From positions 1 to 64,000 of the forward strand of contig MNTL01000061.1 in assembly GCA_001916965.1 (NCBI GenBank): DNA of 64,000 nt, given 5' to 3'. Each line of letters begins with the position of its first letter. Within the stretch, counting starts at the first letter, position 1. Shown piece after piece: positions 7,939 to 16,539 of the stretch. Under the pieces are notes generated by a model. It had not been told where the DNA came from. It made no database searches and saw only the letters and a program-made list of their open reading frames with translations. Position numbers and translations under genes: made by a program. Source of the stretch: Roseburia sp. CAG:10041_57 (lineage in GTDB: Bacteria > Bacillota > Clostridia > Lachnospirales > Lachnospiraceae).

Positions 7939-9822
7939 ATGTACGAGGATTATCAGGGCAGTACAGATGAGGAACTGATCGATCGGCTGCGTCAGGGCGA
8001 GAAGCAGATCACAGATTACATTATGGACAAGTATAAGAATCTGGTACGCAGGAAAGCCAGATCCATGTATATCCTGGGAGCAGACAGTGATGATCTGATA
8101 CAGGAAGGGATGATTGGCCTGTTCAAGGCAATCAGAGACTATGATGCAGGCAGAGATGCAAGCTTCTATACCTTTGCTGATCTGTGTATATCCAGACAGA
8201 TGTATACTGCGGTGCAGGCTTCCAGAAGAGAGAAGCATGCCCCATTGAATTCCTATATTTCTCTTTATGCCAATCTGGCAGAGAATGAACAGGAAGAGAA
8301 TGAAAGCGCTGATACGGCACTTGTGAACAGATTGACCTCAGGGACGGATACCAACCCTGAGGCCTTACTGATTGATAAGGAAAATGTAGCAGATATTGAG
8401 GCTGCGATAGAGAAAGAGTTAAGTGGATTTGAAAAACAGGTGCTGGACTTATATCTGACAGGGATGACATATTCGCAGATCGCAAAAGTATTGGGCAGAG
8501 ATGAAAAGTCAGCAGATAATGCACTGCAAAGACTGAAAGGAAAGATAAGAAGAGCAATGCATAAAAGCCATATGATGATAGCAGTAGGTCTGGTATGTCT
8601 GCTTTGGCCGTTGCAGGCATTTGCAGAACAGGAAATGACACAGGTGTCAGTTGAAGCTGCCCCAATGGAAATATCACTCCCGGATGACTGTTATATCCTA
8701 CAACAGGAAATTGCAGAGGACGATCCGTATCTACAGAAAGCAGGCGGAGACCGGGATAAGATAGAAGCTTATTATAAAGAAGCGGGAATTGTGTTAAATG
8801 CAATTGCGCAGGATGATTCTTATGAGATCGTGGTAACTGTAAATGAGAATCAGGATGTAACGTATCTTTACAATATGCATTCTGTTCCTGATGAAAGTGT
8901 ACGGGAGCTGGCACAGACCATTCAAAATACCTACGAAGAGCATGGATATACAGTAGATGATTTTTCACTGTATGAGAATGAAACTGCCAAATACATCGTC
9001 TTTTCCTTCGGACAGCAATATGAGGAAAAGGCAGTACAGTGCGTACAATATGATACAATCCGGGACAGTAGGATGTATAATATTACAATTAGAAGTTACA
9101 CTGGAGAGGTGTCTGATACAATGGAAGAAATGCTTCGTGAAGTGATAGACAGTATTGTGTATACACAGAGTGAAGATGCATTGAACTATGAGAATGAGCA
9201 GTGGGGCGTTTCTTATGAGTTGAATCCGGGCTGGAAAGAGATTACTTCGGATCAGGATGCGGACATTCAGGCGCAGTATATGCATACCAATGGGCTTGGA
9301 GAAAGCGTGCAGTTTATAGCCAGAGACATCTGGGGTGAAATGGATATGCTGCATCAGCTGACCAATACTAGAGGTGAACTGGATGGAGACAGAGAACTGA
9401 CACCGGAAGAGCTTCATAAGCTATATCCGTATCTGGGAGATTTCTTCGCAGGGGAGGACACAGTGACCCAGAAGAAGATACAGGATAACTGGTATTTTGT
9501 CAGTGATACACCATTAGAATACAGCAGTGATAAGCTGCAGGGAGTGTATCAGCAAAAGACAGTGGCTGCCCTGAGACAGGGTATATTATATGTCTGGCAG
9601 TATGGTGCTTATGAAGACGGCAATCTGCATGAGACAGACTATGACTATATGATTCAGGGAATTACTTATCAACAGCCGGAGCTGTTGCAGAAGGATGCGC
9701 AGATCTATCAGAATATGGTAAGAAAGATTCCATTGCTGATCTTTGGTGGAGTCGTGATACTTGGCGTACTTATAGCGGCAATGTTCCTATATATTCGTGG
9801 TGGAAAAGAAACTATTATATAA
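7939..9822 (+). CDS. RNA polymerase sigma-H factor fused to a membrane-anchored extracytoplasmic domain
   Basis: One uninterrupted frame of 627 residues from the ATG at 7939 (GGAG seven bases upstream). An ATG at 7927 adds four. Residues 1 to about 206 are a full SigH: region 2 DSDDLIQEGMIGLFKAIRDY, then region 4 FEKQVLDLYLTGMTYSQIAK with the helix-turn-helix. The frame continues without a stop through MHKSHMMIAVGLVCLLWPLQ, a hydrophobic segment ending AFA that looks like a signal peptide or transmembrane helix. About 370 residues of unrecognised, acidic, probably extracytoplasmic sequence follow. A last transmembrane helix (IPLLIFGGVVILGVLIAAMF) leads to a short basic tail. SigH normally ends near residue 210. 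Internal initiation at ATG 8557 could release the second part as a separate protein. Confidence 0.85.
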   Translation: MYEDYQGSTDEELIDRLRQGEKQITDYIMDKYKNLVRRKARSMYILGADSDDLIQEGMIGLFKAIRDYDAGRDASFYTFADLCISRQMYTAVQASRREKHAPLNSYISLYANLAENEQEENESADTALVNRLTSGTDTNPEALLIDKENVADIEAAIEKELSGFEKQVLDLYLTGMTYSQIAKVLGRDEKSADNALQRLKGKIRRAMHKSHMMIAVGLVCLLWPLQAFAEQEMTQVSVEAAPMEISLPDDCYILQQEIAEDDPYLQKAGGDRDKIEAYYKEAGIVLNAIAQDDSYEIVVTVNENQDVTYLYNMHSVPDESVRELAQTIQNTYEEHGYTVDDFSLYENETAKYIVFSFGQQYEEKAVQCVQYDTIRDSRMYNITIRSYTGEVSDTMEEMLREVIDSIVYTQSEDALNYENEQWGVSYELNPGWKEITSDQDADIQAQYMHTNGLGESVQFIARDIWGEMDMLHQLTNTRGELDGDRELTPEELHKLYPYLGDFFAGEDTVTQKKIQDNWYFVSDTPLEYSSDKLQGVYQQKTVAALRQGILYVWQYGAYEDGNLHETDYDYMIQGITYQQPELLQKDAQIYQNMVRKIPLLIFGGVVILGVLIAAMFLYIRGGKETII

Positions 9823-9830
9823 AACAATGC

Positions 9831-9859
9831 TTGTCAACTACCGTGGAATAGGTTAGAAT
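9831..9859 (+). promoter_or_regulatory. Predicted sigma-A promoter of the response-regulator gene
   Basis: TTGTCA at 9831-9836, a 17-base spacer, TAGAAT at 9854-9859. It lies 54 bases ahead of the receiver-protein start codon. Confidence 0.55.
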
Positions 9860-9912
9860 TATGTTAACAATTTAATAGACATCATAAGGATTGACGTGTA
9901 AGGGGTAGAAAG

Positions 9913-10329
9913 ATGACGCAGCAGCAGAAGAAGATACTTATAGTAGATGATAAGTCAGTGAACAGGTACATTTTAAGCGGCATTTTTGAAAATGAATATG
10001 ATATTCAGGAATGTGCAGATGGCAGCGAGGCGATAGAAGCCCTGGAGCAGGGCGGAGAAGATACGGCAGCAGTACTGTTGGATATTGTTATGCCCACATG
10101 CGATGGTTTTGCAGTTCTGAAATACATGAAAGAGAATCAGCTGCAGGATGTTCCGGTAGTATTGATCAGTGCTAATGTAAATGATGAAAATATTCACAAG
10201 GCATATAGCTATGAAGTGGCAGATTATATACAGAAGCCTTTTCAGGAGCCTGTTGTAAAGAGAAGAGTCGAGAGCATTATTGAACTATTTGAGAAGAAGA
10301 AGCAGATGAAAGCCAAAGGCAGTCCATAA
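9913..10329 (+). CDS. Single-domain response regulator (receiver only)
   Basis: 138 residues made of one receiver domain and a short charged tail (EKKKQMKAKG). The acidic pair is in ILIVDDKS (residues about 9-16). The phosphoacceptor Asp is in AVLLDIVMPTCDG near residue 57, and the Thr/Ser and Lys switch residues are in LISAN and QKPF. There is no output domain, so it probably acts through protein contact. No histidine kinase is adjacent. AAGGGG precedes the ATG and a terminator overlaps the stop codon, so the gene is monocistronic. Confidence 0.9.
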   Translation: MTQQQKKILIVDDKSVNRYILSGIFENEYDIQECADGSEAIEALEQGGEDTAAVLLDIVMPTCDGFAVLKYMKENQLQDVPVVLISANVNDENIHKAYSYEVADYIQKPFQEPVVKRRVESIIELFEKKKQMKAKGSP

Positions 10330-10341
10330 GGGCTGCCTTTT
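10315..10341 (+). terminator. Rho-independent terminator after the response regulator
   Basis: GGCAG and CTGCC arms around a loop containing the stop codon of the receiver gene, followed by TTTT. The first arm encodes the last residues of the protein. Confidence 0.7.
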
Positions 10342-10385
10342 ACAGCGTATAGATATACTGGTCATGGAAAGGCAAGAGTTTTTGT

Positions 10386-12278
10386 ATGGATAAATATCAG
10401 GTTTTGAAAAAATATTTTGGATATGATTCCTTCAGGGAAGGACAGGAGAAATTGATAGATGGTCTTTTAACAGGGCAGGATGTGTTCGGCATCATGCCAA
10501 CGGGTGCCGGTAAATCTCTGTGTTATCAGATTCCGGCATTGATGTTTCAGGGAATTACCCTGGTAATCTCTCCCTTGATCAGCCTGATGAAGGACCAGGT
10601 CGCTGCATTGAATCAGGCGGGCGTGTACGCAGCATATCTGAATAGTTCCCTGACGCAGGGACAGTATTTTAAGGCGCTGGATTTTGCAAGAAAAGGTAAA
10701 TACAAGATCATATATGTAGCGCCGGAGAGGCTTTTGACAGAGTCTTTTCTTGATTTTGCCATACATGCGGATATTTCTTTCATCAGTGTAGATGAGGTTC
10801 ACTGTGTGTCGCAATGGGGACAGGATTTCCGTCCAAGTTATCTTAAAATTGTAGAATTTATTGACCGATTACCAAGAAGACCAGTAGTAGGGGCTTTTAC
10901 AGCTACCGCAACGCAGCCTGTCAGAGAAGATGTAACAAGAATCCTGCAGCTTCGCAATCCACGTATCGTAACTACGGGATTTGACAGAAGTAATTTGTAT
11001 TTTGAAGTGAGGACGGCAAAGGATAAGATGGAACAGGTGCTTCGCCTTTTGCAGGAGCATGAGGGCGAGAGTGGCATTATCTACTGCATTACAAGGAAGC
11101 TGGTGGAGGAAGTGTATGAGAATCTCAAAGCCAGAGGCATTGCCGTGACCAAGTATCATGCAGGACTGAGTGACGAGGAGAGACGCACGAACCAGGATGA
11201 TTTCATATATGACAGATGCAGTCTTATGGTAGCAACCAATGCGTTTGGAATGGGAATTGATAAACCGGATGTGAGATTTGTTATCCATTACAATATGCCC
11301 AAGAATATGGAGAGTTACTATCAGGAGGCGGGGCGTGCAGGCAGAGACGGAGAACCATCTTCGTGTATTCTGCTCTACAGTGGACAGGATGTACGAACCA
11401 ATCAGTTTTTCATTGAAAATAACAGAGAAAATGAGGAACTCAGCGAGACGGAACTGGAAGAAGTCATTGCAAAAGACAGGGAGCGTCTGAAGAAAATGAC
11501 GTATTACTGCTACACGAAAGACTGTCTGCGTGAATATATGCTGGGGTATTTTGGAGAGCCGGCAAAGGGATATTGCGGCAATTGCAGTAATTGCCTGCAG
11601 AATTACGAGGAAGTGGACGTATCCAGATATGCAAGAATTATTCTATGCTGCATCGAGGAATGCAGGGAGCGGTATGGAATGACCACGATTCTGGAGACTC
11701 TGCGTGGCAGCAGGAGTGAGAAGGTGCTGCGTTACAGATTGAATGAGAACAGCTATTATGGCACAGTCACGGATGCCAGCATGGATCGACTCAAACAGAT
11801 CGTAAAACAACTGCTTGCCAAAGGATATCTGAACCAGACGGATGATGAGTATGGTTTGCTGAAACTAACTGAGAACTCTTACGATATCACAGTCAAGGGA
11901 GAACAGGTCATGCTGAAGCTGCCAAAGGAGCAGGAAAAGGTGATAGTAGAGCGTAGAGTACAGCTGAAACCACAGACAGGTATCCGGAGAAGGGCGGCAT
12001 CCAGCAATCCGGAGCTATACGAGATATTGCGTAATCTGCGAAATGAGACAGCCAGAAACATGCATGTTCCCGCATATGTGGTATTTGCTGATAAAACATT
12101 GCAGGAAATGAGTACATATCTTCCTGTTACCAGAGAAGAGATGCTGGAGATCAGTGGTGTGGCACAGGCAAAATATGAGAAATACGGAGAATTATTCATA
12201 GAAGTCATCAGAGAATATAAAGCTGGGCATGAAGAGACGCACAAGTTACCAACTGCCAGGGCAAGGATAAGATTCTAA
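10386..12278 (+). CDS. recQ: ATP-dependent DNA helicase RecQ
   Basis: A 3'-5' DNA helicase of 630 residues, used in recombination and repair. Walker A is MPTGAGKSLCYQIPA near residue 37, the DEVH box SVDEVHCVSQWGQDFRPSY near 134, and motif VI YYQEAGRAGRDGEPS near 305. Zinc-binding cysteines follow in YCYTKDCLREYMLGYF and GYCGNCSNC (about 375-405). Then come a winged helix and a C-terminal HRDC domain (LRNLRNETARNMHVPAYVVF near 550). All RecQ modules are present. The start ATG has only a weak AAGG upstream. Confidence 0.96.
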   Translation: MDKYQVLKKYFGYDSFREGQEKLIDGLLTGQDVFGIMPTGAGKSLCYQIPALMFQGITLVISPLISLMKDQVAALNQAGVYAAYLNSSLTQGQYFKALDFARKGKYKIIYVAPERLLTESFLDFAIHADISFISVDEVHCVSQWGQDFRPSYLKIVEFIDRLPRRPVVGAFTATATQPVREDVTRILQLRNPRIVTTGFDRSNLYFEVRTAKDKMEQVLRLLQEHEGESGIIYCITRKLVEEVYENLKARGIAVTKYHAGLSDEERRTNQDDFIYDRCSLMVATNAFGMGIDKPDVRFVIHYNMPKNMESYYQEAGRAGRDGEPSSCILLYSGQDVRTNQFFIENNRENEELSETELEEVIAKDRERLKKMTYYCYTKDCLREYMLGYFGEPAKGYCGNCSNCLQNYEEVDVSRYARIILCCIEECRERYGMTTILETLRGSRSEKVLRYRLNENSYYGTVTDASMDRLKQIVKQLLAKGYLNQTDDEYGLLKLTENSYDITVKGEQVMLKLPKEQEKVIVERRVQLKPQTGIRRRAASSNPELYEILRNLRNETARNMHVPAYVVFADKTLQEMSTYLPVTREEMLEISGVAQAKYEKYGELFIEVIREYKAGHEETHKLPTARARIRF

Positions 12279-12403
12279 GGTCATTTTTAGGAATTATTTG
12301 CATGCAAATGAAGAGAAGCAGGCATGCGGAATGGTTACAATGAAAACAGAGGATGGATAGACAGAATCACTATATTTTATTATAATTATGGAGGACTGCA
12401 ACT

Positions 12404-12715
12404 ATGGTAAAAGGATTTAAAATGAAACTGTATGAGGGACAGGAAGCAGAGTACGAGAGAAGACACAACCTGTTATGGCCGGAGATGAAGGATATGATTC
12501 ATGAGCATGGCGGTAAGAATTATACGATTTTCCTGGACAAAGAGACATTGACCCTGTTTGGTTATATTGAGATCGAGGACGAATCTCTGTGGGCTAAGGG
12601 CGCTGATACTGCGATTAACCGTAAATGGTGGGATTATATGGCAGATATCATGGAAACCAATCCAGATAACAGCCCTGTAAGTATTGATCTGAAGACGGTA
12701 TTTCATTTGGATTAA
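12404..12715 (+). CDS. rhaM: L-rhamnose mutarotase
   Basis: Interconverts the anomers of L-rhamnose. 103 residues, the normal size. His21 in ERRHNLLWPEM, the NYTIFLD strand, and the paired tryptophans in NRKWWDYMADIM followed by ETNPDNSP are family signatures. GGAGG precedes the ATG. It is followed after 25 bases by an esterase. The pair probably belongs functionally with the rhamnogalacturonan genes further downstream. A perfect 14-base palindrome (ATTTGCATGCAAAT, 12296-12309) lies about 95 bases upstream. Confidence 0.92.
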   Translation: MVKGFKMKLYEGQEAEYERRHNLLWPEMKDMIHEHGGKNYTIFLDKETLTLFGYIEIEDESLWAKGADTAINRKWWDYMADIMETNPDNSPVSIDLKTVFHLD

Positions 12716-12740
12716 TTTGGATTAAATAGAGGATAAAGAC

Positions 12741-13613
12741 ATGAAATATGAAGTAATTGATATGAAGATCGCACATTCTGTGCAGGCAACGCTTACCATC
12801 TATGCACATGAGGATTATCCAGAGGTGTATGGGGAGCGTAACAGACCGATGATCGTGATCTGTCCGGGTGGCGGATATGAGCATGTGTCACCAAGAGAAG
12901 GAGAGGCAATTGCTCTGCAGTTCATGACTACAGGCGCGCATGCGGCAGTACTGAGATATGATGTGTCAGGGCAGGGAGCAGAGTTCCCGCAGCATCTGTT
13001 GGAACTGTCAGCATCTGTAGCTTATGTGAGAAAACATGCAGCAGAATATTGCATTGACCCGGATAAGATATTATTAGCCGGTTTCTCCGCAGGTGGACAT
13101 CTGGCAGCAAGTCTTGGATGCTTCTGGAAAGAGAAATGGCTGGAAGAACTGATGCAGGCGGAGACAGGAGCAACGATGAAGGATTATCAGCCAAATGGTG
13201 AGATTCTGGCTTATCCGGTTATTACCTCCGGCGAGTTTGCACATAGAGGTTCCTTTGTAAAAATTATGGGCAGCGAAGCAGAACAGGGTTATGCACCACT
13301 TGGACTCTCTGCTATAGAATTAGAAGAGAAGCTGAGTTTGGAGAATCAGGTTACGTCAGATTTCCCGCAGACCTTTATGTGGCATACCTTTGAAGATGGA
13401 GCCGTTCCTTTGGAAAATTCCCTCTTTTTTGCAGAAGCACTGCGTAAGGCCGGGGTGAACTTTGAATACCACGTATTCCCTCACGGTGGACATGGCTATG
13501 CGCTGGCAACGAAGGAAACTGCAATGAAAGAAGGCAAAGAGATCAACGCCCAGTGTGCCCAGTGGATTGATCTGTTCAAGAGCTGGATGAAGTATAATGT
13601 ATATGATATTTAA
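12741..13613 (+). CDS. Alpha/beta-hydrolase, probable carbohydrate esterase
   Basis: 290 residues with an alpha/beta-hydrolase fold of the BD-FAE / acetyl-xylan-esterase-like type. The oxyanion loop is ICPGGGYEHVS near residue 37, the nucleophile Ser116 is in LLAGFSAGGHLAAS, and the catalytic His is in FPHGGHGYAL near 251. There is no signal peptide, so it acts in the cytosol, perhaps removing acetyl or other ester groups from imported oligosaccharides. It is coupled with rhaM and ends before a strong terminator. The exact substrate is unknown. Confidence 0.82.
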   Translation: MKYEVIDMKIAHSVQATLTIYAHEDYPEVYGERNRPMIVICPGGGYEHVSPREGEAIALQFMTTGAHAAVLRYDVSGQGAEFPQHLLELSASVAYVRKHAAEYCIDPDKILLAGFSAGGHLAASLGCFWKEKWLEELMQAETGATMKDYQPNGEILAYPVITSGEFAHRGSFVKIMGSEAEQGYAPLGLSAIELEEKLSLENQVTSDFPQTFMWHTFEDGAVPLENSLFFAEALRKAGVNFEYHVFPHGGHGYALATKETAMKEGKEINAQCAQWIDLFKSWMKYNVYDI

Positions 13614-13654
13614 AATAATTTGGGTAAATAATAAGAAATAGAGTTAAAAAGCCT

Positions 13655-13702
13655 AGGCGATACTATATAGAGGAAACCATCTATACGGTATTGCCTTTTT
13701 TA
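13655..13702 (+). terminator. Rho-independent terminator after the esterase
   Basis: Long hairpin AGGCGATAC ... GTATTGCCT, with further pairing CTATATAG / CTATAC, followed by TTTTTT. Confidence 0.82.
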
Positions 13703-13726
13703 TGTTAAAATATGTGAAAAGGTCGG

Positions 13727-14005
13727 GTGATAATTGTGAGGGCAGAAGAGGTCATAGAAGAAGTAGCAGATTTATGTAGACAATTTCAGGCAAAAAAGGT
13801 GATTTTATACGGATCAAGAGCAAAGGGAACAGCCAGAGAACGGAGCGATATAGATATAGCAGTATCTGGTGTGGATAATTTTGAACTGCTCGTTGAAAAA
13901 GTGGAGGAACTACCGACACTTTATAGTGTAAATATGGTAAATATGGATACCTGTAGAAATCAATTATTATTGGAGGACATCAGACAATATGGACGAGAAA
14001 TTTAA
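13727..14005 (+). CDS. MNT-type nucleotidyltransferase (antitoxin-like)
   Basis: 92 residues of a minimal nucleotidyltransferase domain. VILYGSRAKGTARERSDIDIAV near residue 26 holds the GS motif and the two metal-binding aspartates. Such proteins usually pair with a HEPN protein, as in the MntA-HepT toxin-antitoxin family, where the antitoxin AMPylates the toxin. The start is a GTG at 13727 or 13736. The expected HEPN partner begins immediately downstream but is cut off after 29 codons. The AT-rich codon use differs from the flanking sugar genes and suggests acquisition. Confidence 0.82.
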   Translation: MIIVRAEEVIEEVADLCRQFQAKKVILYGSRAKGTARERSDIDIAVSGVDNFELLVEKVEELPTLYSVNMVNMDTCRNQLLLEDIRQYGREI

Positions 14006-14078
14006 CAGACGATTTATGTCTTTTTGCAATTCATTAGATGCAGGAAATTATATTGATAAAGTACTCAAAAATGGGTAA
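13989..14078 (+). pseudogene. Remnant of a HEPN-type nucleotidyltransferase partner
   Basis: An ATG overlapping the end of the nucleotidyltransferase opens a 29-codon frame, MDEKFNRRFMSFCNSLDAGN and so on. It resembles the N-terminus of HI0074/HEPN substrate-binding partners (MDxKFxxRFxxFxxSLDAL). The frame then stops. No continuation is visible in another frame before the Fic gene at 14118. I read it as a truncated toxin-side gene. The match is short, so confidence is moderate. Confidence 0.5.
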
Positions 14079-14117
14079 GATAGTAAGTAAGATAATAAGC
14101 AAGATGGAGGAATATGC

Positions 14118-15110
14118 ATGAGTAGTTATGTACCGCCATATACAATTTCAAACAGGATGCTTGAACTTGTTTCAGATATATCTGAGAAAGTTGGTAAAAT
14201 CAGCAGTCATAAGGAATTGGAATCTAAACCACATTTGAGAAGAAATAACAGAATCAAGTCAATTCATTCATCTTTGAAGATTGAGGCTAATTCATTGTCT
14301 TTGTCAGAGGTTAGAGATGTTATAAATGGTCATCTTGTATTGGGGGATCAAAAGGAAATACAAGAGGTTAAAAATGCGTACGAAGCATATAAAAAAATAC
14401 CGGAGATAAATCCAACAAGTATTTCTGAATTAAAAAAAATTCACGGAGTAATGACCTATAGAATTGTAAATGAATCAGGTGTATTCAGACAAGGCGAAGA
14501 AGGGGTATTTTCAGGCGATAAGTGCATTTTTATCGCGCCACCACCTCATATGGTTAGTGGATTGATGAATGATTTGATATCCTGGATGAAAAGGAGTGAG
14601 GGAGTAGTTCATCCACTTATTTTGTCAGCGGTGTTTCATTATGAATTTGTGTTCATTCATCCTTTTGCAGATGGTAATGGAAGAATGGCTAGATTGTGGC
14701 ATACAGTTATTCTTTATCAATGGCGAAATATTTTTGAATATATTCCACTGGAGAGTCAGATTGAAAGATTTCAAACAGAATATTATGACGCAATAGCCCA
14801 ATGCCATGTGAATGGCAATTCTGACGTATTTATAGAGTTTATGTTAGATATGATAGACCAAATACTGGATGAAGTTATCTTACAGATCAATAAATCAAAT
14901 GCAGATACTTCTGAATATGTAAAACGTATGTTAGATGTCATGGAGTATGATGTGCCATATACGTCGAATGCCATTATGGAAGCTTTGGGTCTGAAATCCA
15001 AAGAAGCATTACGAAAAAATTATATAAAGCCAGCAATAGAATTAGGGTTAATAAGGATGACCTTACCGGATAAGCCGAATAGCAAAAATCAGAGATATAT
15101 AAAACAATAG
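14118..15110 (+). CDS. Fic family protein (protein AMPylator)
   Basis: 330 residues. The Fic active loop HPFADGNGRMAR is complete with His181. The flap is in GEEGVFSGD near residue 125. An N-terminal helix carries SSLKIEANSLSLSEV near 52, close to the autoinhibitory S-x-x-E-G/N motif, with Ala where Gly is usual. The C-terminus (about 270-330) looks like a winged helix. The protein probably modifies a target with AMP and restrains itself in cis. A GGAGG-like site precedes the ATG. The AT-rich composition matches the nucleotidyltransferase upstream, so both may have arrived together. Confidence 0.9.
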   Translation: MSSYVPPYTISNRMLELVSDISEKVGKISSHKELESKPHLRRNNRIKSIHSSLKIEANSLSLSEVRDVINGHLVLGDQKEIQEVKNAYEAYKKIPEINPTSISELKKIHGVMTYRIVNESGVFRQGEEGVFSGDKCIFIAPPPHMVSGLMNDLISWMKRSEGVVHPLILSAVFHYEFVFIHPFADGNGRMARLWHTVILYQWRNIFEYIPLESQIERFQTEYYDAIAQCHVNGNSDVFIEFMLDMIDQILDEVILQINKSNADTSEYVKRMLDVMEYDVPYTSNAIMEALGLKSKEALRKNYIKPAIELGLIRMTLPDKPNSKNQRYIKQ

Positions 15111-15114
15111 TAAT

Positions 15115-15136
15115 GCCGCAGGCTATGACCTGCGGC
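15115..15136. terminator. Convergent hairpin between fic and araC
   Basis: A perfect 8-bp inverted repeat GCCGCAGG / CCTGCGGC with a 6-base loop sits between two converging genes. The T-runs on either side are poor, so termination is inferred from position. Confidence 0.55.
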
Positions 15137-15153
15137 GTTGCTGGAACAATTTT

Positions 15154-16113
15154 CTATTTCTCAGGATACATCCACCCTTTATATTCCAGGATGGATAATT
15201 TCTCCTGATTTTCTTTCACCTGCAGGGTCTCGTTACGGTAGGCTCTGGGGGTGATCTGCATCACATCCATAAAATGCCGGTTGAAGCTGGATACGGAGCG
15301 GAAGCCGACCATTTCAGATATTTCCAGAATAGAATATTCTGTACTTCTCAGCAGATTGCAGGCTTTGGTGATTCGCGTGTTGTTTACGAAATCCAGCGGA
15401 CTTGTTCCTATAATAGAGTGGAAGAGCCGTCTGAAATGTGTGGGACTTAGTCTGCATATATCAGCCAGATAGTTGATATCAAACTGCTGTGCATAATTAT
15501 CTTCAATATAATCCAGTACCGGGGAGATGACCATGGCATTTTCAGGTGGCTGGTTGGTAGGAGCTATATTGGAACCACCTTCGCTCTGGATTCGGTACAG
15601 CTCGATAGACAATGCAAGAAGTAATCCGGTCACACTTGTCTGATAATGGGGTTTCTTTTCTTCCATTTCTTTAATAACCGCCATAGTAAGCTGATATACC
15701 TGGGGATATTCGTCACGGCTGAGAATATGCTTATAATTCTTGAATGCAGGAAGTGACAGGTCAAAATCCCTGCCGAAATTCGGCGAGATATTGCGGAACA
15801 ATTCTGCAGGGTCTATGAACAGGTAGGACCAGTGACTTTCCGTGCCGGGAGAACTATAGGTCGTGTGAGGAATATTTCTGGGAATACAGGTCACATCACC
15901 TTCCCTGAACAATAAGGGATCTTTTTTACCAATGAATTCCATATAGCCGCTGTCTGAGTGACACACACCGATTTCCAGACAATTGTGAAAATGTAGATTT
16001 TTACTTGGAACGCTGGATATCTTCCAATGTTCACCTGAAAGCAGTAAAACAGGAAAATCGTAAGGCAGATAATAATTACGATATTCTGCTACGCCTGATT
16101 TCTGTCTAGCCAT
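15154..16113 (-). CDS. AraC-family transcriptional regulator, probable activator of the pectin importer
   Basis: 319 residues from the ATG at 16113 (MARQKSGVAEY), chosen because AGGAGG lies seven bases before it. The longer frame from 16140 has no such site. The N-terminal cupin-type sensor domain (about 25-150) is followed by two AraC helix-turn-helix motifs, DINYLADICRLSPTHFRRLF and EISEMVGFRSVSSFNRHF. It is divergent from the sugar ABC importer, with about 430 bases between them. That gap holds two copies of a 22-base site, which fits control of both itself and the importer by a rhamnose- or galacturonate-derived ligand. The ligand is inferred. Confidence 0.9.
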   Translation of the reverse strand: MARQKSGVAEYRNYYLPYDFPVLLLSGEHWKISSVPSKNLHFHNCLEIGVCHSDSGYMEFIGKKDPLLFREGDVTCIPRNIPHTTYSSPGTESHWSYLFIDPAELFRNISPNFGRDFDLSLPAFKNYKHILSRDEYPQVYQLTMAVIKEMEEKKPHYQTSVTGLLLALSIELYRIQSEGGSNIAPTNQPPENAMVISPVLDYIEDNYAQQFDINYLADICRLSPTHFRRLFHSIIGTSPLDFVNNTRITKACNLLRSTEYSILEISEMVGFRSVSSFNRHFMDVMQITPRAYRNETLQVKENQEKLSILEYKGWMYPEK

Positions 16114-16170
16114 AAGAAAGCCTCCTAACTTATCCTGCACATTTGAGTCATAACAATCATGTCAACTCCT

Positions 16171-16192
16171 ATAAATGGTCATAAATGCATAG
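16171..16192. repeat. Probable AraC operator, copy 1 (beside araC)
   Basis: Starts ATAAATGGTCATAAATGCAT and ends AG. It lies about 58 bases before the araC start codon and matches the copy at 16404-16425 in 20 of 22 positions. A role in autoregulation is inferred. Confidence 0.6.
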
Positions 16193-16403
16193 AAAATGAA
16201 AACATATGACGAGAAAAAATGTACAATCAATCAAAAACAACCAAAGAAACAAAATGTAAATATTTACACAAGTTTTTAAAATTAAAATGTTTCATTGCAT
16301 TTTAAAATTTAATTTAGAAAATGTAGACAATATGTATATATACATAGGGTATATAATATAAAAAGTAAGCATAATTTATATTCCTGACAAAAATGAGTAT
16401 AAC

Positions 16404-16425
16404 ATAAATGGTCAGAATTGCATAG
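16404..16425. repeat. Probable AraC operator, copy 2 (beside the ABC importer promoter)
   Basis: Starts ATAAATGGTCAGAATTGCAT and ends AG. It ends about 15 bases before the expected -35 position of a promoter whose -10 is TATAAT at 16464-16469. No good -35 is present (GAATAG), as is usual for activator-dependent promoters. The remainder of the 16114-16539 gap is AT-rich and shows nothing else I can name. Confidence 0.6.
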
Positions 16426-16539
16426 TATTTTTGTTGCACTGAATAGAAAAAAATTCCAAAGTGTATAATAATATACTCATAAAAGCCAATAAACTATACA
16501 AATTAACCGTATAGACATCGGTTGGGAGGTTACACTAGA

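Noticed and set aside
8132..9058. Minus-strand open frame of 308 codons
   Set aside because: Opposite the sigma-H fusion. Proline/His/Leu-rich translation typical of an antisense shadow, with no start signals.
12381..12386. TATAAT as -10 box of rhaM
   Set aside because: It would place the transcription start inside the ribosome-binding site, so it is unlikely to be the working promoter.
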